NCBI RefSeq assembly: GCF_001590905.1
Contig: NZ_BCTT01000005.1
Span: 248,001-312,000, forward strand
Origin: Serratia grimesii NBRC 13537
Lineage (GTDB): Bacteria; Pseudomonadota; Gammaproteobacteria; Enterobacterales; Enterobacteriaceae
Length of the DNA: 64,000 nucleotides
Direction: 5' to 3'
Part shown: positions 25,529-34,243 of the stretch, in pieces
Position numbering within the stretch: position 1 is the stretch's first letter
Layout of the letters: each line of letters starts with the position of its first letter
Translations under genes and position numbers: made by a program
Notes under the pieces: generated by a model
What the model was told of the DNA's origin: nothing
Databases searched by the model: none
The model's input: only the letters and a program-made list of their open reading frames with translations

Positions 25529-26977
25529 ATGAACGCCAGAATAAACACCAAACATGGCTTGCCTGCCACCATCCAGTTGATCACACTTTTTCTGCTGGCA
25601 TTTTTACTTTCACTACTGGGTATTTTTACTCGCCCAATAGGCTCACTTTCCCTGTTTTGGCCGGTGAATGCGATTTTGCTTGGCCTGTTATTACGCAAGC
25701 CGGCTTATGCCACTCCTGCGGGGTGGCTGATCACCTATCTTGGGATGATTGCTGCTGATTTGGCTAACGGTGAAAGCCTGTCACTGGCGATGTGGCTTAA
25801 TGCTTGCAACATGTCTCTGATTGGCACTGGTTATGCCGTAATGCTGATGCTGCCGAAGTCGCAACGCCGGATGGGTAAACCTCAGGCCATCCTGTATATG
25901 TTTACCGCCAGCCTGAGCGGGGCCGCAGTGGCATCGACTTTGTCGATATTGCGTAACGAAAGTTTGTACAACAACACGGCAGTGATCGCTTGGCTGGCGT
26001 GGTTCAGCGAGCAATTCTCGACCAATTTGCTGTTGTTGCCGGTGCTGCTGGCAGCACCCCGGCTCAAGCAATTGCTGCGAATGCAGATCAACTGGCAACT
26101 GCGTGCCGGTATGCCACTGTTGGCCTTGTTGTTTTCGTTGGTGTTCAGTGTCTATATCGGTGGGCCTGGCGCTATTGCTTTCCCGATCCCGGCATTGTTG
26201 TGGTGTGCGGTGCGTTACCAGCTATTCACGGTGACCTTGCTAACACTGCTGACGGGCATGACCGAGATCAGCAGCATTTCCGCCAACCTGATGCTGTATG
26301 AAACGCCGAACAATCATAATGCGTTTCTCGATACGCTGATGTCAGCCCGTCTGGGGATCGCCATGTTGGTGATGGGGCCGTTGATCCTGGCGAGTTCGAT
26401 CGCCGTTAATCGCAAGCTACTCCGGCGGCTGGAGCACAGTGCTAATCACGACTTTCTTACCGGGGTGTTGGCGCGTAACGCACTGACACGCAAGGCAGGC
26501 GAGTTGTTGGATCATAAACATAAGTCGAAAGAGGCGGTGTCGCTGCTGTTGATCGATATCGACCATTTTAAGCAAATTAACGACACCTACGGCCATTTGG
26601 TTGGCGATCAGGTATTGGCTTCATTTGCGCATGTCGTTCGGCGCGAACTGCGTCACGATCAGCTATTTGGTCGCTTGGGCGGGGAAGAGTTTGCCATCAT
26701 GCTACCGCGTGCACTGGCGGCTCAGGGTTTGGCCCTGGGGGAGCATTTGCGGCAATTGGTAGAAAAGGCCGATGTGTACCCCAGAGGGAAAACGCCGTTG
26801 AACATTACCATTAGCGTCGGTGTTGCCAGTTTGGCGATGAACGAAGTGAAGTCGCTGGAACAGCTCATGAATATGGCAGACATTGCGCTTTATCGCGCCA
26901 AATCGCAGGGACGTAACCGTGTTGAGTCGTTTAATGTGGTCAGTGGTAACAGTATTGGCCACATTATGTTCAAGTAG
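25529..26977 (+). CDS. MASE1-GGEEF diguanylate cyclase
   Basis: A 482-aa membrane protein. Residues about 10-290 form a MASE1-type sensor with eight or so hydrophobic segments, and the C-terminal 170 residues form a GGDEF domain: DFLTGVLARNALTRKA, LLIDIDHFKQINDTYGHLVGDQVL, and the active-site loop GRLGGEEFAIML. GGEEF is catalytically competent, so it should make cyclic di-GMP. The inhibitory I-site position reads RHDQ rather than RxxD, suggesting weak or no product feedback. GGTAAGG lies just before the ATG at 25529; an in-frame ATG at 25517 is the alternative. Confidence 0.9.
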   Translation: MNARINTKHGLPATIQLITLFLLAFLLSLLGIFTRPIGSLSLFWPVNAILLGLLLRKPAYATPAGWLITYLGMIAADLANGESLSLAMWLNACNMSLIGTGYAVMLMLPKSQRRMGKPQAILYMFTASLSGAAVASTLSILRNESLYNNTAVIAWLAWFSEQFSTNLLLLPVLLAAPRLKQLLRMQINWQLRAGMPLLALLFSLVFSVYIGGPGAIAFPIPALLWCAVRYQLFTVTLLTLLTGMTEISSISANLMLYETPNNHNAFLDTLMSARLGIAMLVMGPLILASSIAVNRKLLRRLEHSANHDFLTGVLARNALTRKAGELLDHKHKSKEAVSLLLIDIDHFKQINDTYGHLVGDQVLASFAHVVRRELRHDQLFGRLGGEEFAIMLPRALAAQGLALGEHLRQLVEKADVYPRGKTPLNITISVGVASLAMNEVKSLEQLMNMADIALYRAKSQGRNRVESFNVVSGNSIGHIMFK

Positions 26978-26983
26978 GTTTTT

Positions 26984-27145
26984 TTAGTTCTGTTTAGGTT
27001 CAAATTCTGTGCCGCAGTTTGGGCAGATCAGCATGACATTTTTTCGTAGTGTGGCGCACTTTTGGGTGGTGACGTAGGCGCATTTAGGGCAGGCGATTTT
27101 AGTCGAGCGGTTGATAAAGCCTTTAACACTACTGGTATCAGACAT
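26984..27145 (-). CDS. YnfU-like small zinc-ribbon protein (copy 2)
   Basis: A 53-aa protein with CPKC (residues 19-22) and CPNCGTEFEP (41-50), a four-cysteine zinc ribbon like YnfU. Layout and spacing match the 53-aa protein at 21710-21871. It is convergent with the MASE1 cyclase gene, only 6 bases from its stop. The function is unknown; by family it binds zinc. Confidence 0.6.
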   Translation of the reverse strand: MSDTSSVKGFINRSTKIACPKCAYVTTQKCATLRKNVMLICPNCGTEFEPKQN

Positions 27146-27213
27146 AATGAATGGCCTGTGTCAGGTGAAAACCCACGCTAACACAGGTGATATCAAATTG
27201 CTTCGAATGTTTT

Positions 27214-27350
27214 ATCGCCGTCATTCTTCAAGCTACAGCGGTCCCGGAGTTACTGTAGGGGGGCGATTATATTCGCCCGACTAGTGCGGGTGCCGCATGC
27301 AGGCCCTTACCAGACCTGAGGATGAGCGAACTGCAACGTGACATGCAGAG
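27214..27350. repeat. Decayed copy of the enterobacterial palindromic repeat
   Basis: CGTCATTCTTCAAGCTACAG at the left and GGATGAGCGAACTGCAAC at the right resemble the two arms of the repeat at 55121-55250. The middle is diverged and the outer TACCC/GGGTA ends are lost. Confidence 0.4.
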
Positions 27351-27370
27351 GCATATGCGGTTGACAGTGA

Positions 27371-27850
27371 TTAGAGGCTTTTCAGCACCTTCAGCGTTTC
27401 ATCCATGTCGATCTCGTGTTCCGAGAAGGTATAGGTGTCGTTCTGGAAAGTGGTGATTGTCAGCATACGCAGCGTCTGCATGGTCTGCGGCGCATCTTCG
27501 GACTGCGGGCGAATGCGATTCATCAGCAGGCCTACAGACAACACCGTGTTTTCTTTATCCACGTCCGCTTTCACCGGCACTTCTTTGGTGAAGGTGTTGA
27601 AGGATTTAATGCTGGTGATTTTGATTCTTTCGTTGGCGATGATGATGTACTTGCTCGATGCCAGTACCTTGACCGCAAACGCCGAAGGGCCTTTGGTGTT
27701 GTTGGTCGGCTCGAAAGTCACCGCCGCGTTTTTCTTAATCAGCTCCGGATTCTGCACTTTAATCACGTGAAAATAACGATTTTCCCCGTTCTCATCGGTA
27801 ATAAAGCCGAAGCCTTTGTCTTCAAAAAAAGTCGTTATCTTGCCGTTCAT
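27371..27850 (-). CDS. Cold-shock-domain protein with C-terminal extension
   Basis: About 159 aa from the ATG at 27850 (in-frame ATGs at 27853, 27856 and 27862 are alternatives; no ribosome site decides). Residues 1-62 are a cold-shock/OB fold: GKITTFFEDKGFGFITDENG (RNP1-like KGFGFI), RYFHVIKV (RNP2-like), and NTKGPSAFAVKV. The rest is a beta-rich domain of unknown type (IIIANERIKITSIKSF... TITTFQNDTYTF). Nucleic-acid binding is likely for the first part; the second could be a regulatory or dimerising domain. Confidence 0.75.
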   Translation of the reverse strand: MNGKITTFFEDKGFGFITDENGENRYFHVIKVQNPELIKKNAAVTFEPTNNTKGPSAFAVKVLASSKYIIIANERIKITSIKSFNTFTKEVPVKADVDKENTVLSVGLLMNRIRPQSEDAPQTMQTLRMLTITTFQNDTYTFSEHEIDMDETLKVLKSL

Positions 27851-28016
27851 CATCATTCTCATAAAGTCGTTCAATACAGTGCTTATGATAGCGCGGAATG
27901 CCTTGCAGTGACAGATTGTGTGCCCAGCATTTGATAATGCAATAACGGCATTTAGCGGGTTTCTACCCACATGCTATTTTCAGCCTGACGTTATTCATTT
28001 CTGAAAGGGAAAATCG

Positions 28017-28526
28017 ATGGGAATTAAACGGCTGAATCATGCGGTGTTGTATGTCAGTGACGTGCAACAGAGCGCGGATTTTTATCATCAGGTTCTGGGT
28101 TTTAAGCTCAAAGCCTCCGATAGCCCTGACAAAGCAGTGTTTACCCAAGCCGCTGATTCGGACAACGATCACGACCTGGCGTTGTTCAGCAAAAATCTGG
28201 GACAGCAAAGAGCGGGGGTATTTCGTGCTAACGGTGAACCACCGGCGGAAAACGAGCCGCCAGCCGGGTTGTACCATTTGGCCTGGGAAGTCGACAGCCT
28301 GGAAGAACTGGAGCGCATTCGTGATCAGTTGGCACAACGCGGTATTCTTGGGCTTGAGGAGGACCATGGTGTACATAAGAGTATTTATGGTCACGATCCG
28401 GACGGGTTACTGTTTGAAGTGACCTGGTTTATTCCGCAGGCACTGTTAACTGAACAAGATCGTCATCAGCGTGGTATTAAACCGCTGGATTTTGCCGCCG
28501 AAAAACGCCGTTTTACGGTGGCATGA
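28017..28526 (+). CDS. VOC-superfamily (glyoxalase/dioxygenase-like) protein
   Basis: A 169-aa protein of the vicinal oxygen chelate fold. The metal ligands of the family can be placed: His in LNHAVLYV (about residue 6), His in LYHLAWEV, and Glu in LLFEVTWF. It looks like a single-domain member near the catechol dioxygenase/glyoxalase group. The reaction is unknown. AAAGGG lies about 7 bases upstream. A GC-rich hairpin (28533-28553) separates it from the convergent ABC operon. Confidence 0.8.
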   Translation: MGIKRLNHAVLYVSDVQQSADFYHQVLGFKLKASDSPDKAVFTQAADSDNDHDLALFSKNLGQQRAGVFRANGEPPAENEPPAGLYHLAWEVDSLEELERIRDQLAQRGILGLEEDHGVHKSIYGHDPDGLLFEVTWFIPQALLTEQDRHQRGIKPLDFAAEKRRFTVA

Positions 28527-28532
28527 ATATAC

Positions 28533-28553
28533 GGGGCGCGTCTTGCGCCCCAC
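28533..28553. terminator. GC-rich hairpin between convergent genes
   Basis: GGGGCGC/TGCGCCCC stem, 4-base loop, located between the convergent stops. No T-run, so a modest terminator at best. Confidence 0.4.
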
Positions 28554-28556
28554 CGG

Positions 28557-29384
28557 TTACAGCACCTTATTGAGAAAATTGATGGTGCGATGATGTTGTG
28601 GATGGTTCAGTACTCGACGGGCATCACCCTGTTCGACAATTTTCCCATCGACCATAAACACAATGTGATCTGCGGCCTCGCGTGCAAAGCCAATCTCATG
28701 GGTGACCACCACCAGCGTTACGCCAAGATCCGCCAGTCCTTTGATCACGTCCAAAACTTCCCCAACCAGCTCTGGATCGAGTGCTGAGGTGGGTTCATCA
28801 AAGAGAATGACTTTTGGGTTTAATGCCAGCGCGCGGGCAATAGCGATGCGCTGTTGTTGGCCACCGGACAGATGGCGTGGGTAGGCGTCTGCTTTGTGAC
28901 GCAGACCGACGGTATCCAGTAATTGATAAGCCACGTCTTTCGCCTGTGCTCGCGAGTAAATTTTATGTACCACGGGCGCTTCAGTGATGTTCTCCAGTAC
29001 CGTCAGGTGAGGGAACAGATTGAAGTTCTGGAACACATAGCCGACATTGATGCGCTGCTTGAGAATGGCATTCTCTTTAAGCTCGTACAGTTTGTCTCCC
29101 TTGCGTCGGTAGCCAACGTAATCACCGTCGATACGGATGAAACCTTCATCGACGCGTTCCAGATGGTTGATGGCTCGTAATAGGGTAGATTTCCCCGAAC
29201 CGGATGGCCCGAGAATCACTGTGACGGTGCCCGGCTGCAACGTTAGGCTGACGTCATCTAGCGCCTTGTGCTTACCGAAAAACTTGCTCACGTTACTGAT
29301 TTCAATCAGACCACGTGCGGGAACTGGCACGAGGTTGCGGACCGGCGCTTCGCGCAGGGCATAATAATCAATGGCTTCGGACAT
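28557..29384 (-). CDS. Polar amino acid ABC transporter ATP-binding protein (YxeO-like)
   Basis: A 275-aa ABC ATPase. Walker [10 protein letters not shown], signature [15 protein letters not shown], Walker [15 protein letters not shown] and the D-loop/H-loop VTHEIGFA are all present. It is of the polar-amino-acid type and slightly longer than usual at the N-terminus. It is 9 bases after the permease gene, with AGGAG before its ATG. Its neighbours (GNAT, monooxygenase, M20 amidohydrolase) match the Bacillus yxe cluster, where the equivalent protein is YxeO, so it may import an S-modified cysteine. Confidence 0.93.
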   Translation of the reverse strand: MSEAIDYYALREAPVRNLVPVPARGLIEISNVSKFFGKHKALDDVSLTLQPGTVTVILGPSGSGKSTLLRAINHLERVDEGFIRIDGDYVGYRRKGDKLYELKENAILKQRINVGYVFQNFNLFPHLTVLENITEAPVVHKIYSRAQAKDVAYQLLDTVGLRHKADAYPRHLSGGQQQRIAIARALALNPKVILFDEPTSALDPELVGEVLDVIKGLADLGVTLVVVTHEIGFAREAADHIVFMVDGKIVEQGDARRVLNHPQHHRTINFLNKVL

Positions 29385-29393
29385 GGGATTCTC

Positions 29394-30281
29394 CTAACGT
29401 TTTAACCAGCCAGCCAGTTTCTGCCATGGCGTAGGCGGGAGTTCGCGTACCGCGCCCCGGGCGAAATAGCGCTCAATGTAATACTGAATGACTGACAGCG
29501 CCGTGGTAATGAACAGGTACCAGATGGTGGCGACCATCAGCAGCGGGATGACTTGCTGGGTGCGGTTGTAGATAACCTGGATGGTGTAAAACAGTTCCGG
29601 CAGTGCCAGCACGTAGACAATCGAAGTGCCCTTCGCCAGGCTGATAATTTCGTTGAAGCCCGTGGGGATGATGGAACGCAGCGCCTGTGGCAAAATAATA
29701 CGGAAAGTGCGGCGATAACCCGGCAGACCCAGTGCGGCGGCAGCCTCATGTTGGCCGTACTCCACGCCGATAATGCCGCCACGGATGATTTCTGCGGTAT
29801 AGGCAGATTGGACCAACGTGAGCCCGAGTACAGCGACAGAAAATTGGCTGAGAATATCAATGGTCGGGTAGCTGGCGAACACTACAGAAGTAAAGGGTAT
29901 GCCCAGTGAAATCGCGTCATACAGGTAAGAGAAGTTATACAGGATGATCAGCACCAGAATCAGTGGCAGCGAGCGGAACAGCCAGATATAACCCCATGCC
30001 AAGGAGGCCAGCAGGTAAGACCGCGACAGTCGTGCCAGCGCCAGCAGTGTGCCGAAAATGATGCTGAACAGTGTGCCGAGAAGCGTCAACAACAGGGTTT
30101 GCCCCAATCCTGACAGAACCGCAGGCGCAAAGAACCACTCGGCGAAGACACCCCACTCCCAACGTTCGTTAACTGCCACTGACTGGATGATTGCAGCCAG
30201 AATAAAGACCGAAAACAGCGCGCCCACTAGCCGTAATGGGTAGCGTGCGGGCACCACTTTTAATACTTCTTGTTTGGACAT
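29394..30281 (-). CDS. Polar amino acid ABC transporter permease (YxeN-like)
   Basis: A 295-aa inner-membrane permease of the HisM/GlnP family: the N-terminal TM about 20-40, then GLGQTLLLTLLGTLFSIIFGT and the EAA loop GQHEAAAALGLPGYRRTFRIILPQALRSIIPTGFNEI that docks the ATPase. The start is set at 30281, which has AGGAGA upstream; a longer in-frame ATG at 30356 has no ribosome site. It lies 47 bases after the GNAT gene. No substrate-binding protein gene is beside it, which is unusual. Confidence 0.9.
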   Translation of the reverse strand: MSKQEVLKVVPARYPLRLVGALFSVFILAAIIQSVAVNERWEWGVFAEWFFAPAVLSGLGQTLLLTLLGTLFSIIFGTLLALARLSRSYLLASLAWGYIWLFRSLPLILVLIILYNFSYLYDAISLGIPFTSVVFASYPTIDILSQFSVAVLGLTLVQSAYTAEIIRGGIIGVEYGQHEAAAALGLPGYRRTFRIILPQALRSIIPTGFNEIISLAKGTSIVYVLALPELFYTIQVIYNRTQQVIPLLMVATIWYLFITTALSVIQYYIERYFARGAVRELPPTPWQKLAGWLKR

Positions 30282-30328
30282 CGCAGGTCTCCTGAAACAG
30301 ATAAAAGGGGTAGGAAGGGGACAATCCC

Positions 30329-30856
30329 CTAGGCAATCTTCCTTTCCGATGCGCAACAGACTGCGCCCGCTGTTATCAGGTTTTTTCGAAACGGCAACCG
30401 GCCGTCATAAGGCGGGTGGCTGTAGACTTCACTGTCGACGGTGGTATCGAACTGTGGTTGATAGCCATTGTTTAAATACAAGCCAACGGCTTCTGGTTGA
30501 CGAAAACCGGTGGTCAGATAGAGTTGGCGATAGCCTTGTTCCCACGCCAGTGTTTCCAACTGCTGCAACACCCGTTGTGCCAGGCCCTGACGGCGCAGAT
30601 CCGTCCGCGTCCAAATGCGCTTGAGTTCAGCGGTTTGCGGATCGTAGCGTTTGAACGCCCCCATAGCGATCGGCTCCCCTGCGCGCAGTAGCACGATAAA
30701 AGCACCTTGCGGCGGAGCGTAGAGGCTCAAGGATTCCTGTTCCTGGTCACCAAAATAGTCGCCATAGCGTTGGCGGTACTCACCGAACAACCCTGCAATT
30801 ACCGGTTCGATCAGCGGATCGTCCGGCAGCGTTTGGATAAAAACGTCATTTGCCAT
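30329..30856 (-). CDS. GNAT acetyltransferase (YxeL-like)
   Basis: A 175-aa GNAT-fold acetyltransferase. The acetyl-CoA pyrophosphate-binding motif RRQGLAQRVLQQLETLAWEQGYRQLYLTTG and the final YLNNGYQ strand are clear. In the yxe pathway the homologous step acetylates S-(2-succino)cysteine to protect the amino group before oxidation, and the neighbours here are consistent with that. AGGAG lies before the ATG at 30856. It follows the monooxygenase gene by about 90 bases. Confidence 0.85.
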   Translation of the reverse strand: MANDVFIQTLPDDPLIEPVIAGLFGEYRQRYGDYFGDQEQESLSLYAPPQGAFIVLLRAGEPIAMGAFKRYDPQTAELKRIWTRTDLRRQGLAQRVLQQLETLAWEQGYRQLYLTTGFRQPEAVGLYLNNGYQPQFDTTVDSEVYSHPPYDGRLPFRKNLITAGAVCCASERKIA

Positions 30857-30946
30857 CTGTATGCTCCTAATCGCCCAGGCTGTTATGTTTTAAGGGGCGG
30901 ACCCTAAAGGTTGTTCGCATAACGGATATTCCTGAAAATACATGGG

Positions 30947-32272
30947 TTATTGCGTAAATTGATTCGGTGGCAACTTGAGGCCAAGGTGCTCGCGTAGCGT
31001 ATCGCCGCTGTAATCGCTGCGGAACAGACCACGCTGTTGGAGGATCGGCACCACGCGATCGACAAAGTGGCCAAATGAATTCGGTGTACCACCGCTAATG
31101 ATGAAACCGTCGGCGGCATGCGTGTCGAACCAGTTTTGCAGACCGTCCGCCACCGCTTCCGGTGTTCCGCCGAATACCGGGCGCGGTGAAGCCGCTTCCA
31201 GCGCGACTTCACGCAGTGTCAGATTACGTTCGCGAGCATTGCGCTTGATGGTATCGGTGGTGCTACGGAAACTGTTTTGTCCGAGCTCCCCGATATCCGG
31301 GAAAGGCTCATCCAGAGGATGGCGGGAGAAGTCGTAGTGCTCAAAGTAGCGCCCAAGGTAGTTGAGCGCGTTGTCGATGCTGACCAGTCGTGCGGTTTCC
31401 CAATACTGACGCTCCACGTCTTCATTGTCGTCACCGACGATCACGCTGACACCTTGGAAGATCCGTAGGTCATCCGGTTCGCGCCCTTGTTCTACCAGCT
31501 GTTTTTTGACGTCATGATAAAACGTCTGGGCTTGTTGCTGGGTGTCATGGTGGGTGAAGATCGCGTCAGCATGTTTGGCCGCTAACTGTTTGCCGTCTTC
31601 CGATGCGCCCGCCTGGAACAGGATCGGGCGGCCTTGTGGTGTACGGCCAATATTCAGTGGCCCTTGCACCGAGAAAAACTCACCCTGGTGATTCAGGGTA
31701 TGGAGTTTCCCGGCACTGAAGAATTCGCCGCTGTACTTGTTACGCACAAAGGCGTCGGCTTCCCACGAGTCCCACAGCCCTTTGGTCACGTCGAGGTATT
31801 CGCTGGCAATGCGGTAGCGCAGGCTGTGCTCTGGGTGCTCGGTACGTGAGAAGTTCTTTGCCGATCCTTCCAGCGGCGAAGTCACCACATTCCAACCGGC
31901 GCGGCCCTTGCTCAGGTGATCAAGGCTGGCGAATTGGCGCGCAACGGTAAAGGGATCGCTGTACGAGGTAGATAAAGTGCCCACCAAGCCAATTTTACTG
32001 GTGGCGGCAGAGAGGGCGGCAAGCAGGGTTAGCGGTTCAAAACGGTTAAGAAAATGCGGAATGGATTTTTCATTGATATATAAGCCGTCGGCCACAAACA
32101 CGAAATCCAATTTACCCTGTTCGGCTTTCTTTGCCGTGGCAATATTAAAGTCGAGATTAATACTGGCATCGGCAGTGGCATCCGGATGCCGCCAGGCCGA
32201 CATATTTCCTGATGCACCATGCAAAATGGCGCCAAGGCGCAATTGTCGTTGATTCTTCGCACTGTTGCTCAT
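30947..32272 (-). CDS. FMN-dependent monooxygenase, NtaA/SnaA/DszA type (YxeK-like)
   Basis: A 441-aa flavin-dependent monooxygenase of the bacterial luciferase-like superfamily. Recognisable features are [20 protein letters not shown] (N-terminal barrel strand with the substrate loop), [42 protein letters not shown] (the NtaA/SnaA signature), [24 protein letters not shown] and a C-terminal [15 protein letters not shown]. These enzymes take FMNH2 from a reductase and oxygenate a sulfur- or nitrogen-bearing substrate. In the yxe pathway YxeK cleaves the N-acetylated succinyl-cysteine. ATG at 32272 has AGGGTG upstream. No reductase gene is beside it. Confidence 0.88.
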   Translation of the reverse strand: MSNSAKNQRQLRLGAILHGASGNMSAWRHPDATADASINLDFNIATAKKAEQGKLDFVFVADGLYINEKSIPHFLNRFEPLTLLAALSAATSKIGLVGTLSTSYSDPFTVARQFASLDHLSKGRAGWNVVTSPLEGSAKNFSRTEHPEHSLRYRIASEYLDVTKGLWDSWEADAFVRNKYSGEFFSAGKLHTLNHQGEFFSVQGPLNIGRTPQGRPILFQAGASEDGKQLAAKHADAIFTHHDTQQQAQTFYHDVKKQLVEQGREPDDLRIFQGVSVIVGDDNEDVERQYWETARLVSIDNALNYLGRYFEHYDFSRHPLDEPFPDIGELGQNSFRSTTDTIKRNARERNLTLREVALEAASPRPVFGGTPEAVADGLQNWFDTHAADGFIISGGTPNSFGHFVDRVVPILQQRGLFRSDYSGDTLREHLGLKLPPNQFTQ

Positions 32273-32410
32273 TGCTATCACCCTGTTAAGTGCCCATGCG
32301 GCGCTATCTGTAGAGCTCCACTATTGATGAGCGACATCAGGATGTAAAACAACAAAACAGCATATTCAAATGTTGAAAATAGCAAATATAACAGCGCAGA
32401 AATAATAAAT

Positions 32411-32436
32411 CGCAGCGCAGAATACCCTGCACTGCG
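32411..32436 (-). terminator. Hairpin between M20 amidohydrolase and monooxygenase genes
   Basis: On the minus strand CGCAGTGCAG pairs with CTGCGCTGCG (10 bp, one G-T), followed by ATTTATTATTT. It lies about 20 bases after the amidohydrolase stop and probably ends that transcript, so the monooxygenase gene would need its own promoter. Confidence 0.6.
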
Positions 32437-32456
32437 AAATAATTATTGGGTGAGTC

Positions 32457-33620
32457 TTACACCTTGCTAGTGGTTTTTTCTGGTGCAGTAGCTAATTGTT
32501 GCAGCGTGCGTTCTGCCAATAAGTCAAAATATTGTGAGGCGGGGAAAATCGCCTGCTCATCCGGATTGAAGCGTGGATGATGCAGACCGAACTCACTTGC
32601 TGAGCCGATACTGACAAAAACGCCAGGGACATGGTGCAGATAGAGGGCGAAGTCTTCACCGCCCATTTGCAATTCGGCCTCTTCTACCCGATAACCCGCT
32701 TCGACAGCGACAGTTTTACTGAACGTTGCCCAGCGTGCGTCATTCACAACCGCCGGTGGCCCGGCCTGCCAGTGCAGTTCAGCTTCTGCCCCAAGGGACG
32801 CTGCTACACCGTTAATAACCTGGCGGATTTTATCCGGTACCTGGCGGCGTACCTTGTCACTATGGGTACGCACGGTACCTTCCAGTTCCACGGTCTGCGG
32901 CAGGACGTTCCACGTGTTGCCGCCCTCAATGCGCGTAACGCTTACCACCAGCGACTCCAGCGAGCTAAAGCTACGGCTCGGCAGGGTTTGCAATGCATTC
33001 ACAATTTGGCTGGCGGTAACAATAGTGTCTACACCTTGTTCCGGTTTGGCGGCGTGCGCACCTTTACCGGTGATCAGGATCTGGAAGCGGTCGACGTTGG
33101 CGTAAAACGGGCCTGCGCGGGTAGCAAAGGTGCCAGTGGGCAGTTCCGGCGCATTGTGCAGGCCGAACACCGCGGCCACGTTATCCAGCGCACCGGCGTC
33201 GATCAGGTGCTGGGCGCCATTGAACGTTTCTTCTGCCGGCTGAAAGAAAACACGTACTGTACCCGGCAGAGTGGCCTCGCGTGCTTTTAACAAATGTGCA
33301 GCGCCAAGCATGACCGAGGTGTGAAAATCATGCCCGCAGGCGTGCATTACGCCGCTGTTCTGTGAACTGAACGGAACGCCGGAAATTTCTTCGATTGGCA
33401 GCGCGTCAATATCACCGCGCAGCGCAATGATCGGTCCCTTCCCACTGCCGATTTCGGCCACTACGCCGGTTTTCAGCCCCAGCGGTAAAATACGGATACC
33501 GGCCTCTTCCAGCCAGCGGGTGAGGCGGGCGGTTGTAGCAAACTCGTGATTGGACAGCTCAGGGTTCTGATGCAGTTCACGGCGGTAGGCGACGATTTTT
33601 TCGGCCAGTTGGCAGGTCAT
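32457..33620 (-). CDS. M20-family amidohydrolase (YxeP-like)
   Basis: A 387-aa zinc peptidase of the M20D (HipO/IAA-amidohydrolase) group. Motifs are GDIDALPI (metal/active-site Asp), MHACGHDFHTSVMLGAAHLL (zinc ligands Cys-x-His), QPAEE (catalytic Glu) and LGFEDFALYL-like MGGEDFALYL near the end. Family members remove acyl groups from N-acyl amino acids. In the yxe pathway YxeP deacetylates N-acetylcysteine, returning cysteine. It is the first gene of the minus-strand cluster, and its ATG has no strong ribosome site. Confidence 0.9.
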   Translation of the reverse strand: MTCQLAEKIVAYRRELHQNPELSNHEFATTARLTRWLEEAGIRILPLGLKTGVVAEIGSGKGPIIALRGDIDALPIEEISGVPFSSQNSGVMHACGHDFHTSVMLGAAHLLKAREATLPGTVRVFFQPAEETFNGAQHLIDAGALDNVAAVFGLHNAPELPTGTFATRAGPFYANVDRFQILITGKGAHAAKPEQGVDTIVTASQIVNALQTLPSRSFSSLESLVVSVTRIEGGNTWNVLPQTVELEGTVRTHSDKVRRQVPDKIRQVINGVAASLGAEAELHWQAGPPAVVNDARWATFSKTVAVEAGYRVEEAELQMGGEDFALYLHHVPGVFVSIGSASEFGLHHPRFNPDEQAIFPASQYFDLLAERTLQQLATAPEKTTSKV

Positions 33621-33966
33621 AGTCTTGGCTCACAGTGGTTAGTAAGCTTTAACCCTAGTGCAGGGCGGCCGGAAGCAAAAAGACTATCTGGTTATATTTC
33701 ATAGCGATTGTGTCTGCATCACGATGGCAACGTGCGTTGACTGGGCGTGAAACAGGCGTTCGGTCGTTGTTCGCCAGGGTTTTAAGAGGATTGGACTACC
33801 CAGTGCGGCAATGTCCAAGAGGACACATGCTTTACACCGTTTGAGACGGATTTTTTCACTTTTTATCGGTTTTATGTGATCCAGGTTGTGGACAAAATCC
33901 CGTCTAATTGCTGTACTGTACTGGACACACGTTTTGTGTCTTACATTCACGTTAAAGGTAAGTTTG
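33621..33966. other. Region between the M20 amidohydrolase and cspE
   Basis: About 346 bases between divergent genes. It holds the cspE promoter and leader; CSP leaders are usually long and structured, and the sequence just before the start is T-rich. No further element could be placed with confidence. Confidence 0.4.
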
Positions 33967-34176
33967 ATGTCTAAGATTAAAGGTAGCGTTAAGTGGTTTA
34001 ATGAATCCAAGGGCTTCGGCTTCATTACTCCGGAAGATGGCAGCAAGGACGTTTTCGTTCACTTCTCTGCTATCGCTAGCAATGGTTTCAAAACTCTTGC
34101 TGAAGGCCAGCGTGTAGAATTTGAAATCACGAACGGTGCCAAAGGGCCATCTGCTGCTAACGTTATCGCTATCTAA
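33967..34176 (+). CDS. cspE: Cold shock protein CspE
   Basis: A 69-aa cold shock protein. The sequence differs from E. coli CspE at only a few places ([36 protein letters not shown] at the N-terminus, then [11 protein letters not shown]). RNP1 KGFGFI and RNP2 VFVHF are intact. It binds single-stranded RNA/DNA, acting as an RNA chaperone and antiterminator. The start is set at 33967 by homology (GGTAAGTTTG before it). The position next to crcB and tatE is the same as in E. coli. A terminator follows at 34200-34222. Confidence 0.97.
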   Translation: MSKIKGSVKWFNESKGFGFITPEDGSKDVFVHFSAIASNGFKTLAEGQRVEFEITNGAKGPSAANVIAI

Positions 34177-34199
34177 GCTACAGTAGCCGAAATTCTTAA

Positions 34200-34225
34200 A
34201 ACCCGCTCCTTGAGCGGGTTTTTTA
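34200..34225 (+). terminator. cspE terminator
   Basis: AACCCGCTC/GAGCGGGTT stem followed by six T, directly after cspE. Confidence 0.85.
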
Positions 34226-34243
34226 TTATTATTTTGCTGTAAC

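Noticed and set aside
33886-33966. Long N-terminal extension of CspE
   Set aside because: The conserved protein starts at 33967 as in E. coli.
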